A DNA stretch of 49,338 nucleotides from Pirellula sp. (GCA_021300155.1 JAJTID010000108.1:1-49338); one strand, 5' to 3'; positions 8,865 to 17,367 are shown, counted from the first letter of the stretch. Notes: generated from the sequence alone by a model not told the origin. Program-made: numbers and translations.

Positions 8865-10352
8865 CTAAGCTCGGCGTTCTTCCGATTGTGCGACCGCCAG
8901 GGTGCTCTCAAACAAGTCGCTCGCAATCTGAAACTGCGGAGACTCCGAACGGTACTTTTTGCAATGTTCCGTGATCAACCGATATAAAAATCGAAACAGA
9001 TTTCGCGGCGTTTTCAACGATTGAAAGGCAGAAACAAGACGTTGTTCCGAAACTTGGGGGTCGAACAGCCCTTTCGGACTGCTCGCCGAACCTCTGCTCG
9101 AACAGGCCTTCATCCGGGCCGCCAACAAATCGTACAATGCCTCTCCCGTCCAATCAAAAGATGGAACCACGTTCTGTTTGTCCAACCTAGCACGTTCATG
9201 AAACTCCCGTGTTTCGCGGTCCGTGTAGTATTGCAACTCGCTTGGCAACAACAATTTGATCCCAAAACTCTCGTGCTTTAATAGCTTATTGTCCAACAAC
9301 GGCCACACGAGTAACTTCATCCGCTCCGACATCCCGTTGACCAAGTCTGGTTCGTCGACGCGATCCACGATAACGATCAAACCCGGATAGCCCAGCGAAC
9401 GCAAAAGCAACTGCAGTTTCTCAAGCAATGCATAGCGATCGTCCGAACGATTCGATGATGGCAACGGTTGCTCATCCAACTCCTTGCGTGAAAAAGACAA
9501 AAGCAGACTTCGAAGCTGGCTTCGATCGCGCGTTATAACTCGCAAATGCTTGCATATCTTCGAAGCGAACAACTGGTACCTTACCCAACGATGAAGATAA
9601 GAGGCCCACGATAAAGCTAATCCCGTTGGCACAAGCCACATGACTGCCCTCAGCGAGAGTGCTTCTTCCGCATAAAGATATCCAATCACCACCATTGCCA
9701 GCACCGACAATAGCACTCCCAAGATGAATGGGAACCACGTTGTCAGCGAGAAGAATTTCAACTTCATCCGTAGACTGCGAATGCGATCCACGTGTGTGCC
9801 AACTGCCGAGCGATCATAGATCGTCGCAAGCAACAACAGGTCTCTTCGTTGCCCGCGATCCAGTTTGTGCACCAACTGCATGTCGATGCTTTGATCGATA
9901 GCATTCAAAGTCGAGGATGTCCCCAGTATGCGATCAACCAACGGCGTGACAGCTTCGCAAAGTATCGCATCCATGTGATCCCACAAATGGAGGGACTGCA
10001 ACACCTTGTCAGGCGAGGCCTGCACGCGACGAGGTAGACTCTGTTGAAATGGTCCTAGATAAGAATTGAAATCGTCTAGCTCGACCAAATAGACCCTGGT
10101 ATCTGGCGATTGTCGATTGTGTTGCAAGATATGCTGTTTTAACTGCAATCGAATGGCAGTTTTGCCTGACCCCTTGGGGCCGAACACAATCGATGTTGCC
10201 GGTTGCCGAGGGTCACCAACCACTTTGCTCCACGAAGGATGAAATGTGCCAGAAATGCACGAGTCTCGAAACACGGCATCCGTCTGCGCGTCCTCATCGG
10301 AGAATGGATTTCGAGTCAGGTTGTGGTGGAGGAGAAATTCTTGTTCAGTCAT
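8865..10352 (-). CDS. Membrane-associated P-loop NTPase (KAP/ExeA-like)
   Basis: The protein has 495 residues. The N-terminus (FLLHHNLTRNPFSDEDA) resembles the start of ExeA/KAP-type ATPases. A Walker A motif GPKGSGKT is at residues 58-65 and a Walker B-like strand LIVIVDRVDEPDLV at about 325-338. Two hydrophobic helices at about 204-226 and 233-251 separate them, which is the arrangement of KAP NTPases, where paired membrane helices are inserted in the P-loop domain. The C-terminal part is helical, with a sensor-like NLFRFLYRLI segment. Family members are thought to organise membrane complexes; the substrate is unknown. It is the first gene of a minus-strand set with the kinase-TAXI protein 95 bases downstream. 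The ATG at 10352 is preceded by GGAGGAA rather far upstream (about 15 bases), so the start carries some doubt. Confidence 0.83.
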   Translation of the reverse strand: MTEQEFLLHHNLTRNPFSDEDAQTDAVFRDSCISGTFHPSWSKVVGDPRQPATSIVFGPKGSGKTAIRLQLKQHILQHNRQSPDTRVYLVELDDFNSYLGPFQQSLPRRVQASPDKVLQSLHLWDHMDAILCEAVTPLVDRILGTSSTLNAIDQSIDMQLVHKLDRGQRRDLLLLATIYDRSAVGTHVDRIRSLRMKLKFFSLTTWFPFILGVLLSVLAMVVIGYLYAEEALSLRAVMWLVPTGLALSWASYLHRWVRYQLFASKICKHLRVITRDRSQLRSLLLSFSRKELDEQPLPSSNRSDDRYALLEKLQLLLRSLGYPGLIVIVDRVDEPDLVNGMSERMKLLVWPLLDNKLLKHESFGIKLLLPSELQYYTDRETREFHERARLDKQNVVPSFDWTGEALYDLLAARMKACSSRGSASSPKGLFDPQVSEQRLVSAFQSLKTPRNLFRFLYRLITEHCKKYRSESPQFQIASDLFESTLAVAQSEERRA

Positions 10353-10750
10353 ACCAACTTAGCATCGTTCCTCCAATGCGAAAAACAACCCCAAATGGAT
10401 TCTCAAGTTGACCACGAAGGGCCGAAATTTCGCGTGGTTTCAGCTTCATACTGGCAGAGCCTTCCGGGGTGAAAGGAGACTAGCACCGTTGTCGACCGTT
10501 GTACCGTAAGCCAGTGATTCATCGAAAGATTCATCCGCTCGGGACAATGGTGCCAAGCTACAGTCGAACCGTCACAATTCTCGGCGGTGTGAGAGCGGAT
10601 TTTTTCTTTTGCGACGCATCTCCCCCAGCTTGCCAAACGACAGGCAATAGAACTTGGAAATTTTTTCGAGATTTGCTAAAGCCTTAGCCAACTGACTTCG
10701 GGATCCCACCCGATCGTTCCGAGTTCCATATTGCGGCAGGAGGCCTTTCG
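10353..10750. other. Intergenic region, no gene recognised
   Basis: About 400 bases between the divergent NTPase and flgC genes. No frame here resembles a protein; in particular flgB, which usually precedes flgC, is absent. It contains one palindromic dispersed repeat (10537-10563). AGGAGG at 10738-10743 is the Shine-Dalgarno of flgC. I saw no clear sigma-28 or sigma-54 promoter. Confidence 0.7.
10537..10563 (-). repeat. Palindromic dispersed repeat, copy 1
   Basis: The reverse complement of these 27 bases begins CTGTAGCTTGG and ends ACCATTGTCCCGAGC. It matches 17289-17315 at 26 of 27 positions. The core GGGACAATGGTGCC is an imperfect palindrome, as expected for a REP-like hairpin. Confidence 0.75.
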
Positions 10751-11170
10751 ATGATTTCCCCACTCGATATCAGCACGAGCGCATTGGTCGCCCAACGGGT
10801 AAGGCTCAACACGATTTCCGGCAACATCGCCAACATGTCCACCATCAAAAACGAAGATGGTGAAAACAAACCCTACCAGCCTCGATTCGTTGTGTTCCAA
10901 ACTGACGAGGCCAAAGCGGAAGGTGGTGCCGCCGGCGTCAAAGTCGATAAAGTCGAGATCGACCAATCCGAACCGAAGTATCGCTATCAGCCCGAACACC
11001 CATTGGCGATTACCGAAGGCAAATGGAAAGGCTATGTCGCTTATCCGAACATCGACATGAACGAACAGTTCGTCGATGCCCTCGAAGCGTCGCGCGCCTA
11101 TGAAGCAAACGTCGGTGTCATCGAAGTTACCAAAGGTATGTCCCGACAAACGCTTAGCATCCTAGCCTAA
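10751..11170 (+). CDS. flgC: Flagellar basal-body rod protein FlgC
   Basis: The 139-residue length is typical for FlgC. The N-terminus SPLDISTSALVAQRVRLNTI followed by SGNIANMST is the conserved rod/hook helix with its 'NIAN' signature. The C-terminus YPNIDMNEQFVDALEASRAYEANV is the matching rod motif. FlgC forms part of the proximal rod of the flagellar basal body and is exported by the flagellar type III system. The ATG is preceded by AGGAGG at 10738-10743. Its stop overlaps the fliE start in a TAATG, so the two are translationally coupled. The usual upstream partner flgB is missing. Confidence 0.96.
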   Translation: MISPLDISTSALVAQRVRLNTISGNIANMSTIKNEDGENKPYQPRFVVFQTDEAKAEGGAAGVKVDKVEIDQSEPKYRYQPEHPLAITEGKWKGYVAYPNIDMNEQFVDALEASRAYEANVGVIEVTKGMSRQTLSILA

Positions 11171-11502
11171 TGACGAACATCCAGCACCAAGATCTATTCG
11201 CTCGCCATCACGAACAAGTCCTTCAAATGATGGACCGTATCGCGGAGCGCAATAATGTCTTGGAGAACAAAGGCCAGGATGTATCCCCTTTCGCAAACTT
11301 GCTCGCAGATGGCGTGGGACGCGTCAACAACATGCAGCATGATTCGCAACAGCTTGTCGAACAATTGTTGACCGGTGGTGATGTGAACCAAGCCGAAGTC
11401 TTTACCAGTGTCCAAAAAGCTGACATGTCCTTTCGATTGCTTGTTCAGATACGCAACAAATTGATGCAAGCTTACGAGGAACTGAATTCCATTCGAGTCT
11501 GA
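11170..11502 (+). CDS. fliE: Flagellar hook-basal body protein FliE
   Basis: The 110-residue length fits FliE. The C-terminal half, SPFANLLADGVGRVNNMQHDS followed by VNQAEVFTSVQKADMSFRLL and VQIRNKLMQAYEELNSIRV, is the typical FliE signature (helix, then adaptor region). FliE joins the MS ring to the rod. The start codon shares one base with the flgC stop (TAATG at 11168-11172). FliF begins 69 bases downstream. The order flgC-fliE-fliF matches the canonical flagellar operon. Confidence 0.96.
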   Translation: MTNIQHQDLFARHHEQVLQMMDRIAERNNVLENKGQDVSPFANLLADGVGRVNNMQHDSQQLVEQLLTGGDVNQAEVFTSVQKADMSFRLLVQIRNKLMQAYEELNSIRV

Positions 11503-11571
11503 TCCTAGTCATTCGGCTCCTCGTTCCTTTTCCAATTCCGATCGCGAACTCCCTGACGCCACGAAATACGA

Positions 11572-13284
11572 ATGAACCAATTCACACAATTCGCACAGCA
11601 GTTGCAAGCCCTCTTCAAAGGCTTGACTCCGCAAGCAAGATTGCTATCCGTTCTGCTCGCCGCCGCGATCGCTGTTAGCGCGGCAGTCTTATTCAATAGC
11701 GCCAGCGTCGGCAATGGGAAAACAACCTACCTTTTCGACGGCCAGAGCTTTAGCGACTACGAAATCAACCGCTTCTCCATTGCATTTAGCAACGCATCAT
11801 TGCGCGATTGGGAGCGTGAAGGGGACCGAGTCAAAATTCCAGCCAACAAGAAAGAAGATTATTACAAAGCAATCAGCGAAGCCAAAGTCCAACCCGATCC
11901 TATGGGAGGTGCCTCCGACGCGGCGGTAAACGGAGCCAATATTTTTGAATCGACGCGCGTAACCGAAGCAAAACAACAACACGCCAAGCTGAAGGATATC
12001 GCAAACGCTCTCAAGGGTATGGCTTTCATTGAAGATGCCTTTGTAACCTCCGATGAGAAACGACAAGGATTTGCCGCACTAAGACAAAAAACGGCTAGCA
12101 TCGCAGTCAGGGCCAAAGGTGGCATTCCTCTCTCGCGCGACCAAACGCTGAGCATCATGAACTATGTGCAGAAGTCAATGGCCGGACTCGGGGCTTCTGA
12201 CATCGCATTGCTGGATCTAGCCAGCGGACAAACAACGCTCGGCAACGACGACCCGTTGATGATCGAACAAGACCGATACTACCAAGTCAAGAAACAGCAA
12301 GAACTCGACCTCAAGAGACGTGCGAAAGAATTGCTTGCCGACTACGGTGATATTCGACTGGAAGTCAATGTTGAACTAGACAACACGCTGAGCGAAGAGC
12401 AAAGCAAAATGAACTACGATCCAAAGCCGACTACGATTCAATCGAGTACTAGTAAGAAAGACATGGACTCGTCCAAAACGAGCGTACAGGGTAGGCCCGG
12501 CGCAGATCCCAACGCTTTCTCCAATCGAAGCGCATCGGTTAGCGCTCCCGACCAATCCACCAAAGGCAAAGAATCTACTGAAAACGTCAAACAAGTTGTT
12601 GGCAGCAACGTTACGAACATCAAGAAGGCGGGCTTGCAAACACGGTACGTGTCTTTCTCGGTTCTTGTTCCGTATTCCTACTACAGGAAGATTCATGAAA
12701 CGGAATGGAGAGAACAGAATCCGACCGAAAAAGACTTGTCCAAGCTACCGCCGATGACAGAAACATTATTGAAATCGCTGAAATCCAAAGTTGAAACACA
12801 AATCCAAAACGCGTTAACTGCAATCATCCAAACGTCTGTAGCAGGGGAAGACAAAAACCCGCGCGTTTCCGTTAACCACTACATCGACTTCCCACCTCCT
12901 GAACTTCCTACTCCATCGATGTCCACCATGGCATTGAATTGGCTCGCCCAGTCTTGGCAGACGTTAACACTCGCTCTCATCGCACTCGTGGCAGTTGTAT
13001 CTTTGCGAAGCTTCGTTGCATCAGCACCATCGTCGGATGACTCGGCATTCGAGCGAGGCTTCGATTTGCCTCTCGATGATGCGTCTGAGATAGACCTCAG
13101 TGGACTAACCGACGACGAAGAGCTCGCCGCTGCAGGTGAAGAGGGAGGCGAAGAAGGTAAAGGAACACCTCGATTCAAACTTTCCGGGGGTGAACTAAAG
13201 ACGGACTTGACATCGATGGTTCGAGAAAACCCCGATGCTGCAGCAACACTTCTTCGAAATTGGATCGCTGGTACAACCGGTTAG
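11572..13284 (+). CDS. fliF: Flagellar MS-ring protein FliF
   Basis: The protein has 570 residues, near the usual 550. A first membrane helix lies at about residues 21-45 (LLSVLLAAAIAVSAAVLF). The YscJ/FliF ring-building domains follow, with PANKKEDYYKAISEAKVQP, FIEDAFVTSDEKR, and TASIAVRAKGGIPLSRDQTL. A charged Ser/Lys-rich loop occupies roughly 290-340. The second membrane helix is near 464-482 (TLTLALIALVAVVSLRSFV). The acidic cytoplasmic tail ends with VRENPDAAATLLRNWI, which resembles the FliG-binding motif of FliF. FliF forms the MS ring in the inner membrane. Its conserved tail implies that a FliG partner exists elsewhere in the genome, because no fliG follows here. Confidence 0.96.
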   Translation: MNQFTQFAQQLQALFKGLTPQARLLSVLLAAAIAVSAAVLFNSASVGNGKTTYLFDGQSFSDYEINRFSIAFSNASLRDWEREGDRVKIPANKKEDYYKAISEAKVQPDPMGGASDAAVNGANIFESTRVTEAKQQHAKLKDIANALKGMAFIEDAFVTSDEKRQGFAALRQKTASIAVRAKGGIPLSRDQTLSIMNYVQKSMAGLGASDIALLDLASGQTTLGNDDPLMIEQDRYYQVKKQQELDLKRRAKELLADYGDIRLEVNVELDNTLSEEQSKMNYDPKPTTIQSSTSKKDMDSSKTSVQGRPGADPNAFSNRSASVSAPDQSTKGKESTENVKQVVGSNVTNIKKAGLQTRYVSFSVLVPYSYYRKIHETEWREQNPTEKDLSKLPPMTETLLKSLKSKVETQIQNALTAIIQTSVAGEDKNPRVSVNHYIDFPPPELPTPSMSTMALNWLAQSWQTLTLALIALVAVVSLRSFVASAPSSDDSAFERGFDLPLDDASEIDLSGLTDDEELAAAGEEGGEEGKGTPRFKLSGGELKTDLTSMVRENPDAAATLLRNWIAGTTG

Positions 13285-13367
13285 CATCGCACTATTCTGT
13301 CATTGCTCAGACTGCATGTTGCGTTAAAACGCAGGTTGTCTGGCACTTGGTAGGTGTTATGCGACTC

Positions 13368-13409
13368 CGTTTTCTCTGTATCGATCTACGTTTTCTCTAT
13401 ATCGATCTA
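13368..13409 (+). repeat. 21-bp tandem duplication
   Basis: Two adjacent 21-base units, each starting CGTTTTCTCT and ending ATCGATCTA, differ at one position (TGT versus TAT). They lie 85 bases after the fliF stop. Confidence 0.85.
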
Positions 13410-13479
13410 ATGGTGCAATTCGATCCGCTCGGAGCTACCACAGACTCGAGACAGAGCTACGCCGAACGCACCGCGCCGT

Positions 13480-13523
13480 GCTAGTATTGCAAACCAGATT
13501 TGCTAGTATTGCAAACAAGATTC
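13480..13523 (+). repeat. 22-bp tandem duplication
   Basis: Two adjacent 22-base units beginning GCTAGTATTGCAAAC and continuing with CAGATTT or AAGATTC. This is independent of the 21-base duplication 70 bases earlier. Confidence 0.85.
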
Positions 13524-13688
13524 TAGACACGAGGAAACTATAGTTTCGCTCATCAATTACTATTGGCAGAGCACGTCCGCTCGAAACATCGGATGATAGT
13601 TAGAGACAACATGGCTCGTTTGTTGACAGAAGGTGGCGGGCTTGATGTGCGATATGAGTGTGTTGCAAGCGTTTGCGTTAGCGCATGC

Positions 13689-13720
13689 AAAAAGGTCTGC
13701 GAAGTTTCGCAGACCTTTTT
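13689..13720 (-). terminator. Rho-independent terminator, perfect hairpin
   Basis: The arms 13689-13703 (AAAAAGGTCTGCGAA) and 13706-13720 are perfectly complementary over 15 bases, with A-tract and T-tract at the two ends. It lies 28 bases beyond the stop of the minus-strand coiled-coil gene and reads as a terminator on both strands. Confidence 0.92.
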
Positions 13721-13747
13721 AGTGTTTCTACTTTGACAAACGAACAT

Positions 13748-14548
13748 CTATTTCGATTTGACGACTGCTGTCACATCTACGGAGTCATTACCAAAGTAGG
13801 ACGTGATTTGATCGACCAAATCGGCGGGAGCATCTTCTTCCAGAACCGGGATACCGGTCAACACTTCCCCTTGGTCTACCATTTTCTCAGCTACATCGAG
13901 TCGAGTGGAAATCTCATCGAGTGTATCTCGCACACTGTTGAGCTTCGTATCATGGATCGAGTATTGGCTGGTCGCTTCGGCAACTTGTTGAATAGTCCAT
14001 CGAGCTTGCAGGCTCTCGACAGCCACTTCGTGTTGACGCTTGGCTGCCAGCATCGTATCCAGTTTGCGACGAGCAGCTTCCAAGTTTCGTTCACGAGCGT
14101 CGAGCATTTTCTCGAGCTTGTTTACGGTCGCCTCTTGCGTCTGGAAGTGCTTGAATCGATCGTTCAAATCCTTTTTCACTTGATCCATATCGTAGGACTT
14201 GCCACCGTAGCTGACATACTTGACGCCACTTTGTAGATCGTCCTTGAGTTTCAAGATCGCATCCTTCGATTTCTCTAAGTTTACAGTCTTGGTTGCGACT
14301 TCCCTTTGAAGCTTGGCGACTTCGACTTCTTCACGTGCAATGACGCGAAGGTTTTCCGCGATCTCGGGCTTGAGATCTTGGATCATGTCCCGAACGCGTT
14401 TGATTTCGAGATCGATTGGGATCTGTTCTTTGATGCTATCGCGAACCGAGTGGTAGCCCGTCTTGATGTAGCTAACGGCGGATGTGCCGCCGATGAGAGC
14501 CCCCGTGCCAGCCACGAGAGCAGAACCAATTAGGATTTTCTTAAGCAT
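13748..14548 (-). CDS. Coiled-coil protein with N-terminal membrane anchor
   Basis: I chose the ATG at 14548 because GGGGGA stands six bases upstream of it; the frame stays open a further 19 codons. The resulting protein has 266 residues. It begins MLKKILIGSALVAGTGALIGG, a single hydrophobic anchor or signal, followed by a linker and long heptad-rich stretches (LKPEIAENLRVIAREEVEVAKLQ, LEKSKDAILKLKDDL, and KLEKMLDARERNLEAARRKL). The family is unknown to me, though similar short coiled-coil membrane proteins occur in planctomycetes; PspA-like behaviour is possible but unsupported. It is monocistronic, ending at a strong hairpin terminator. Expression is probably high, judging from the strong ribosome site and terminator. 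Confidence 0.88.
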   Translation of the reverse strand: MLKKILIGSALVAGTGALIGGTSAVSYIKTGYHSVRDSIKEQIPIDLEIKRVRDMIQDLKPEIAENLRVIAREEVEVAKLQREVATKTVNLEKSKDAILKLKDDLQSGVKYVSYGGKSYDMDQVKKDLNDRFKHFQTQEATVNKLEKMLDARERNLEAARRKLDTMLAAKRQHEVAVESLQARWTIQQVAEATSQYSIHDTKLNSVRDTLDEISTRLDVAEKMVDQGEVLTGIPVLEEDAPADLVDQITSYFGNDSVDVTAVVKSK

Positions 14549-14898
14549 GGTATTTCCCCCAAACGTAGATGAAACAGGCGGGCCCTCCCGCTCTGCCGCT
14601 CCCATTCATCGCATCGTTCGCTGGTTCGATCCACACGCTGTAGATCGTAAAACCCTGCCGAAACCGACTGGACGTGAGGGGCACGGACAAGAAAGGATTC
14701 GCAGGCGTTTCGCGAATATTGGAAACTTTGGTGTTTTCTGCGAGAATAAAGAAGAGGTTGGATCTGCTCCCTATTCGCTTTGGTTTTATGCAGGAACTGC
14801 CATGGAAAAAATTGAACTGCCGGCTCCGGATCAGGTTACAATACTTGACTGTGTTCCAACCACCGATAAATCCACTCTCGATGCAATGGTGAATTCGA

Positions 14899-16632
14899 TT
14901 GGGCAAGACTGTTCGAAAGAGCCCGACATATACCTCCAAGCGTGCAATTCGCAGTTCTCTGGCGAATAGCGATAAGCTCCTCGATCGCACGATGGGGCTC
15001 GAAACAGAGTATTCCGTCGTCTCTTCAGATTCACCGAATCGACCGTCATTCGACTTTGACGGATTCCTGCGACAAGTCAAAAAGATAGTCCCTATCGCTC
15101 CCAGCTTTCGAAATCCTACAAAATTCTTCTTGGCCAACGGTGGATCGTTTTCGCTTGAATCGGGGGCCTCCGCGAGTCTAACCGAAGCTTACCTCGAAGC
15201 TTCCACTCCCGAATGCAAAAGTCCGATGGAACTGCTAGAGTCCCATCTAGCGTTGCAACAGACTGCAATCGATTCCATCCGTCGACAGTATCCGGACCGA
15301 ACCGTCCGCCTCATCCAAGGGAATCACGATGGAAACGGACATACTTATGGCCAACACGAGTCGTATGAAGTCAATGTCGCGAACGGAATCACATTACTAG
15401 GGTGGCGCATAGGTGTCGCCTTATTGTTGCCCTGTGTTCTCGCGTATCGCGTATCGGCTGTCGGATGGTTGACATTGATATTGATATTGGCGCAGATCGA
15501 TTCGTCAGTGCGGGCGATGGTACGTTATTTCGCAAAGCGACCAGTAGCGAAAAATAACAAACAAACAGCTTCTTCGATGCTCGTCTCCTCGCGTTGGATC
15601 GGAGCTTGCTCGTGGGGACTAAGAACATTGCATGCACCTTTGGCCATGTTGCTGTGGCTTAACATTCAACTGTTCGCATTGCGAGTTTACCGAAAGAAAT
15701 TAACAGCTTTCTTCGTTAGCCGATGCATCATCGATGGTGCTGGCCATATCGATGAACAGGGGCTCTTTCGGGTTAGTACGCGAGCATATCATGTTAATTG
15801 CATCATCGGCTTCGGCGGTTATAGCGCGAGCCGTCCCATTTTTCGCTGCGACTCCTGGCTCAAGGATTTGTGTGTTGGTGGGCCATTCGCTTTGGGTGGC
15901 GCTCTTCGATTGTTTCGCAAACGGCAAAGGATTGAGATCGCCATTGGTGATTCTGGCTTGTGCCAAACTTCACAATACGTTCGCATGGGAAGCACTTCCT
16001 TGGCTTTCGACTTAGCTGAGAATTCTCGCTCTGTTGTTTTGCCTCGCTTGAATAAGCCACTTGACGGCATTCGAAGATATTCACGCGATTGGATGCTGCT
16101 GGCGAAAGAGACTGGGAAAGATGGAGCCCACTGGTACGCATCGGAAATTCAGAATGCGTATGCGTTGGCCGTTCGAGAGATGATCGACCAGTCCCGTGTT
16201 CAATCCTTTGAAGCCAAGAGAATTGTGGAACTTTGGCAAACGCTCTTGAGCCAACTCGAACTCTCGGACGAGAAGAGTTGCCCATCGAAGGATCTGGTCG
16301 GCAAGGTGGATTGGATTACCAAACTCTGGCTATTGCATCAACTCGAGAACAAATCCAGATTAAACACACGACTCAAACTGGACGTGCGCTACCACGAGTT
16401 ATCCAAGGAAGGCTACGGCAGTCGGGTATTGGAACTGACGGGTGGGACTTTGCTAGTCCAATCCACGAGGATTGAACGAGCGTGTCAAAGTCCACCGAAA
16501 GACTCGCCTGCTGTCCCTAGATCCTATTTGATTCGCGAGTTCGGAGAAGGATCCGGTCTCGTAGTCGATTGGGACCAAGCGTCATGGACAATGGACGGAA
16601 AACGATACCGCCGATCATTCCCTCGATCGTAA
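14899..16632 (+). CDS. Dop/PafA-like (Pup ligase/deamidase superfamily) protein with membrane insertion
   Basis: Near residue 32 the protein reads MGLETEYSVV, the ATP/Mg glutamate strand of the Dop/PafA fold. FFLANGGSFSLESG (77-89) and LEASTPECKSPMELLESH (99-116) match the catalytic-loop region. GNHDGNGHTYGQHESYEV (141-158) matches the N-x-D-G-x-G-x-x-Y-G-x-H-E motif of Dop. IEIAIGDSGLCQTSQYVRMG (345-364) and DWITKLWLL (471-479) complete the core. Between these, at about 163-275, lies an insertion with several hydrophobic stretches (LLGWRIGVALLLPCVLAY, VGWLTLILILAQI, LAMLLWLNIQLFAL). The usual catalytic aspartate seems to be glutamate (E87). The start is uncertain: TTG at 14899 has GGTGA upstream, while ATG at 14992 would cut directly before GLETEY. 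No Pup-like gene or proteasome gene is near. Activity is unproven. Confidence 0.82.
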   Translation: MGKTVRKSPTYTSKRAIRSSLANSDKLLDRTMGLETEYSVVSSDSPNRPSFDFDGFLRQVKKIVPIAPSFRNPTKFFLANGGSFSLESGASASLTEAYLEASTPECKSPMELLESHLALQQTAIDSIRRQYPDRTVRLIQGNHDGNGHTYGQHESYEVNVANGITLLGWRIGVALLLPCVLAYRVSAVGWLTLILILAQIDSSVRAMVRYFAKRPVAKNNKQTASSMLVSSRWIGACSWGLRTLHAPLAMLLWLNIQLFALRVYRKKLTAFFVSRCIIDGAGHIDEQGLFRVSTRAYHVNCIIGFGGYSASRPIFRCDSWLKDLCVGGPFALGGALRLFRKRQRIEIAIGDSGLCQTSQYVRMGSTSLAFDLAENSRSVVLPRLNKPLDGIRRYSRDWMLLAKETGKDGAHWYASEIQNAYALAVREMIDQSRVQSFEAKRIVELWQTLLSQLELSDEKSCPSKDLVGKVDWITKLWLLHQLENKSRLNTRLKLDVRYHELSKEGYGSRVLELTGGTLLVQSTRIERACQSPPKDSPAVPRSYLIREFGEGSGLVVDWDQASWTMDGKRYRRSFPRS

Positions 16633-16854
16633 CAGTGGCAGCACACCCATGTTTCTGCGCTTCTTATGAGAATAAGGCCACTGTCGTAACCAGACATAGA
16701 ACCGCATTCGGACGGAGCTGCTTGCCGGCATGGTGCGATGGTCACATCTTGACCATCATCTTTGACGAACAACTTAGTGAAATATGAACTCGCCTGGCTG
16801 CGGCTAGCGTCCCACGTCGAAAAGCAACGAGGTAAGGTTACGATGCTGCCCTTG

Positions 16855-17182
16855 CTACCGAGGATTACCTACCCCAACCCCACCGGCTCCTACGACTACC
16901 ACGAATCGATCCAGCGAAATAGCTGGGACCGGTTTGACCAGCCCCGAAGGAGGTGGCGGCAAGACTCCTGTGGCCGGCATGTTGTAGGTATGATAACCAT
17001 TGCTCGCAAGATGTTTCGCGAGGACTCGTTTTTTCGCGAGGTAAACCGCACCGGTTGAAATGCCTACCTCCTTGGCAACTTCTTCGACTGGACGCGTGTC
17101 TCGGGTGAAGTTGGCATAGTCGATCCGTGGGTGCAAGTTCCTTTTCTGGCAATGTACACAAACGAGAGTCGCGTTTCTTTCA
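16855..17182 (-). pseudogene. Possible fragment of an ECF-sigma-like gene (region 4 helix-turn-helix)
   Basis: The minus strand reads VEEVAKEVGISTGAVYLAKK and then RVLAK at about 17040-17100. This closely resembles the region-4 helix-turn-helix of planctomycete ECF sigma factors; compare DVASQLDVSAASVYQSKSRV in the intact gene at 21991. Upstream, the frame reads CVHCQKRNLHPRIDYANF, which is not sigma-like. Downstream it runs into a Gly/Val/Pro-rich tail before a stop at 16855. No start codon or full-length domain is evident, so I treat it as a remnant. An alternative is a small HTH protein with a CxxC zinc knuckle. Confidence 0.4.
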
Positions 17183-17270
17183 CGTTGCCGAGAAAAAACG
17201 AGAGAGTTATGCTAGAATTTGCATACTTGGACGCACCAAGGAAGCGGAACAGACAAAAGGCACGGTTTAA

Positions 17271-17367
17271 CTGTAGCTTGGGACTTTACTGTAGCTTGGG
17301 ACCATTGTCCCGAGCTAATGGATCTTCCAAGGAGTTGTTGAAGGCCGGGACAGTGGTCCCAGCCTAC
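17271..17367 (+). repeat. Cluster of palindromic (REP-like) repeats
   Basis: CTGTAGCTTGGGAC occurs at 17271-17284 and again at 17289-17302. The second copy continues with CATTGTCCCGAGC to 17315, making an imperfect palindrome (GGGACCATTGTCCC) that matches 10537-10563 in inverse orientation with one mismatch. A related palindrome, GGGACAGTGGTCCC, lies within 17344-17367, between GCC and AGCCTAC. Together they form a short REP-like cluster 93 bases before the ferredoxin-like gene. Confidence 0.75.

Larger units (their letters stand above)
13285..13688. other. Intergenic region after fliF with small tandem repeats
   Basis: About 400 bases where fliG would be expected. No frame resembles a flagellar protein or any other I recognise. 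It holds two separate short tandem duplications (13368-13409 and 13480-13523) and ends at the terminator hairpin that serves the next gene on the minus strand. Confidence 0.7.

Noticed and set aside
10353-10750. Hidden flgB gene
   Set aside because: All frames were read for the rod-protein N-terminal and C-terminal motifs and none was found.
14541-15137. Minus-strand frame of 198 codons across the start of the Dop-like gene
   Set aside because: It overlaps two well-supported genes and shows no family features.
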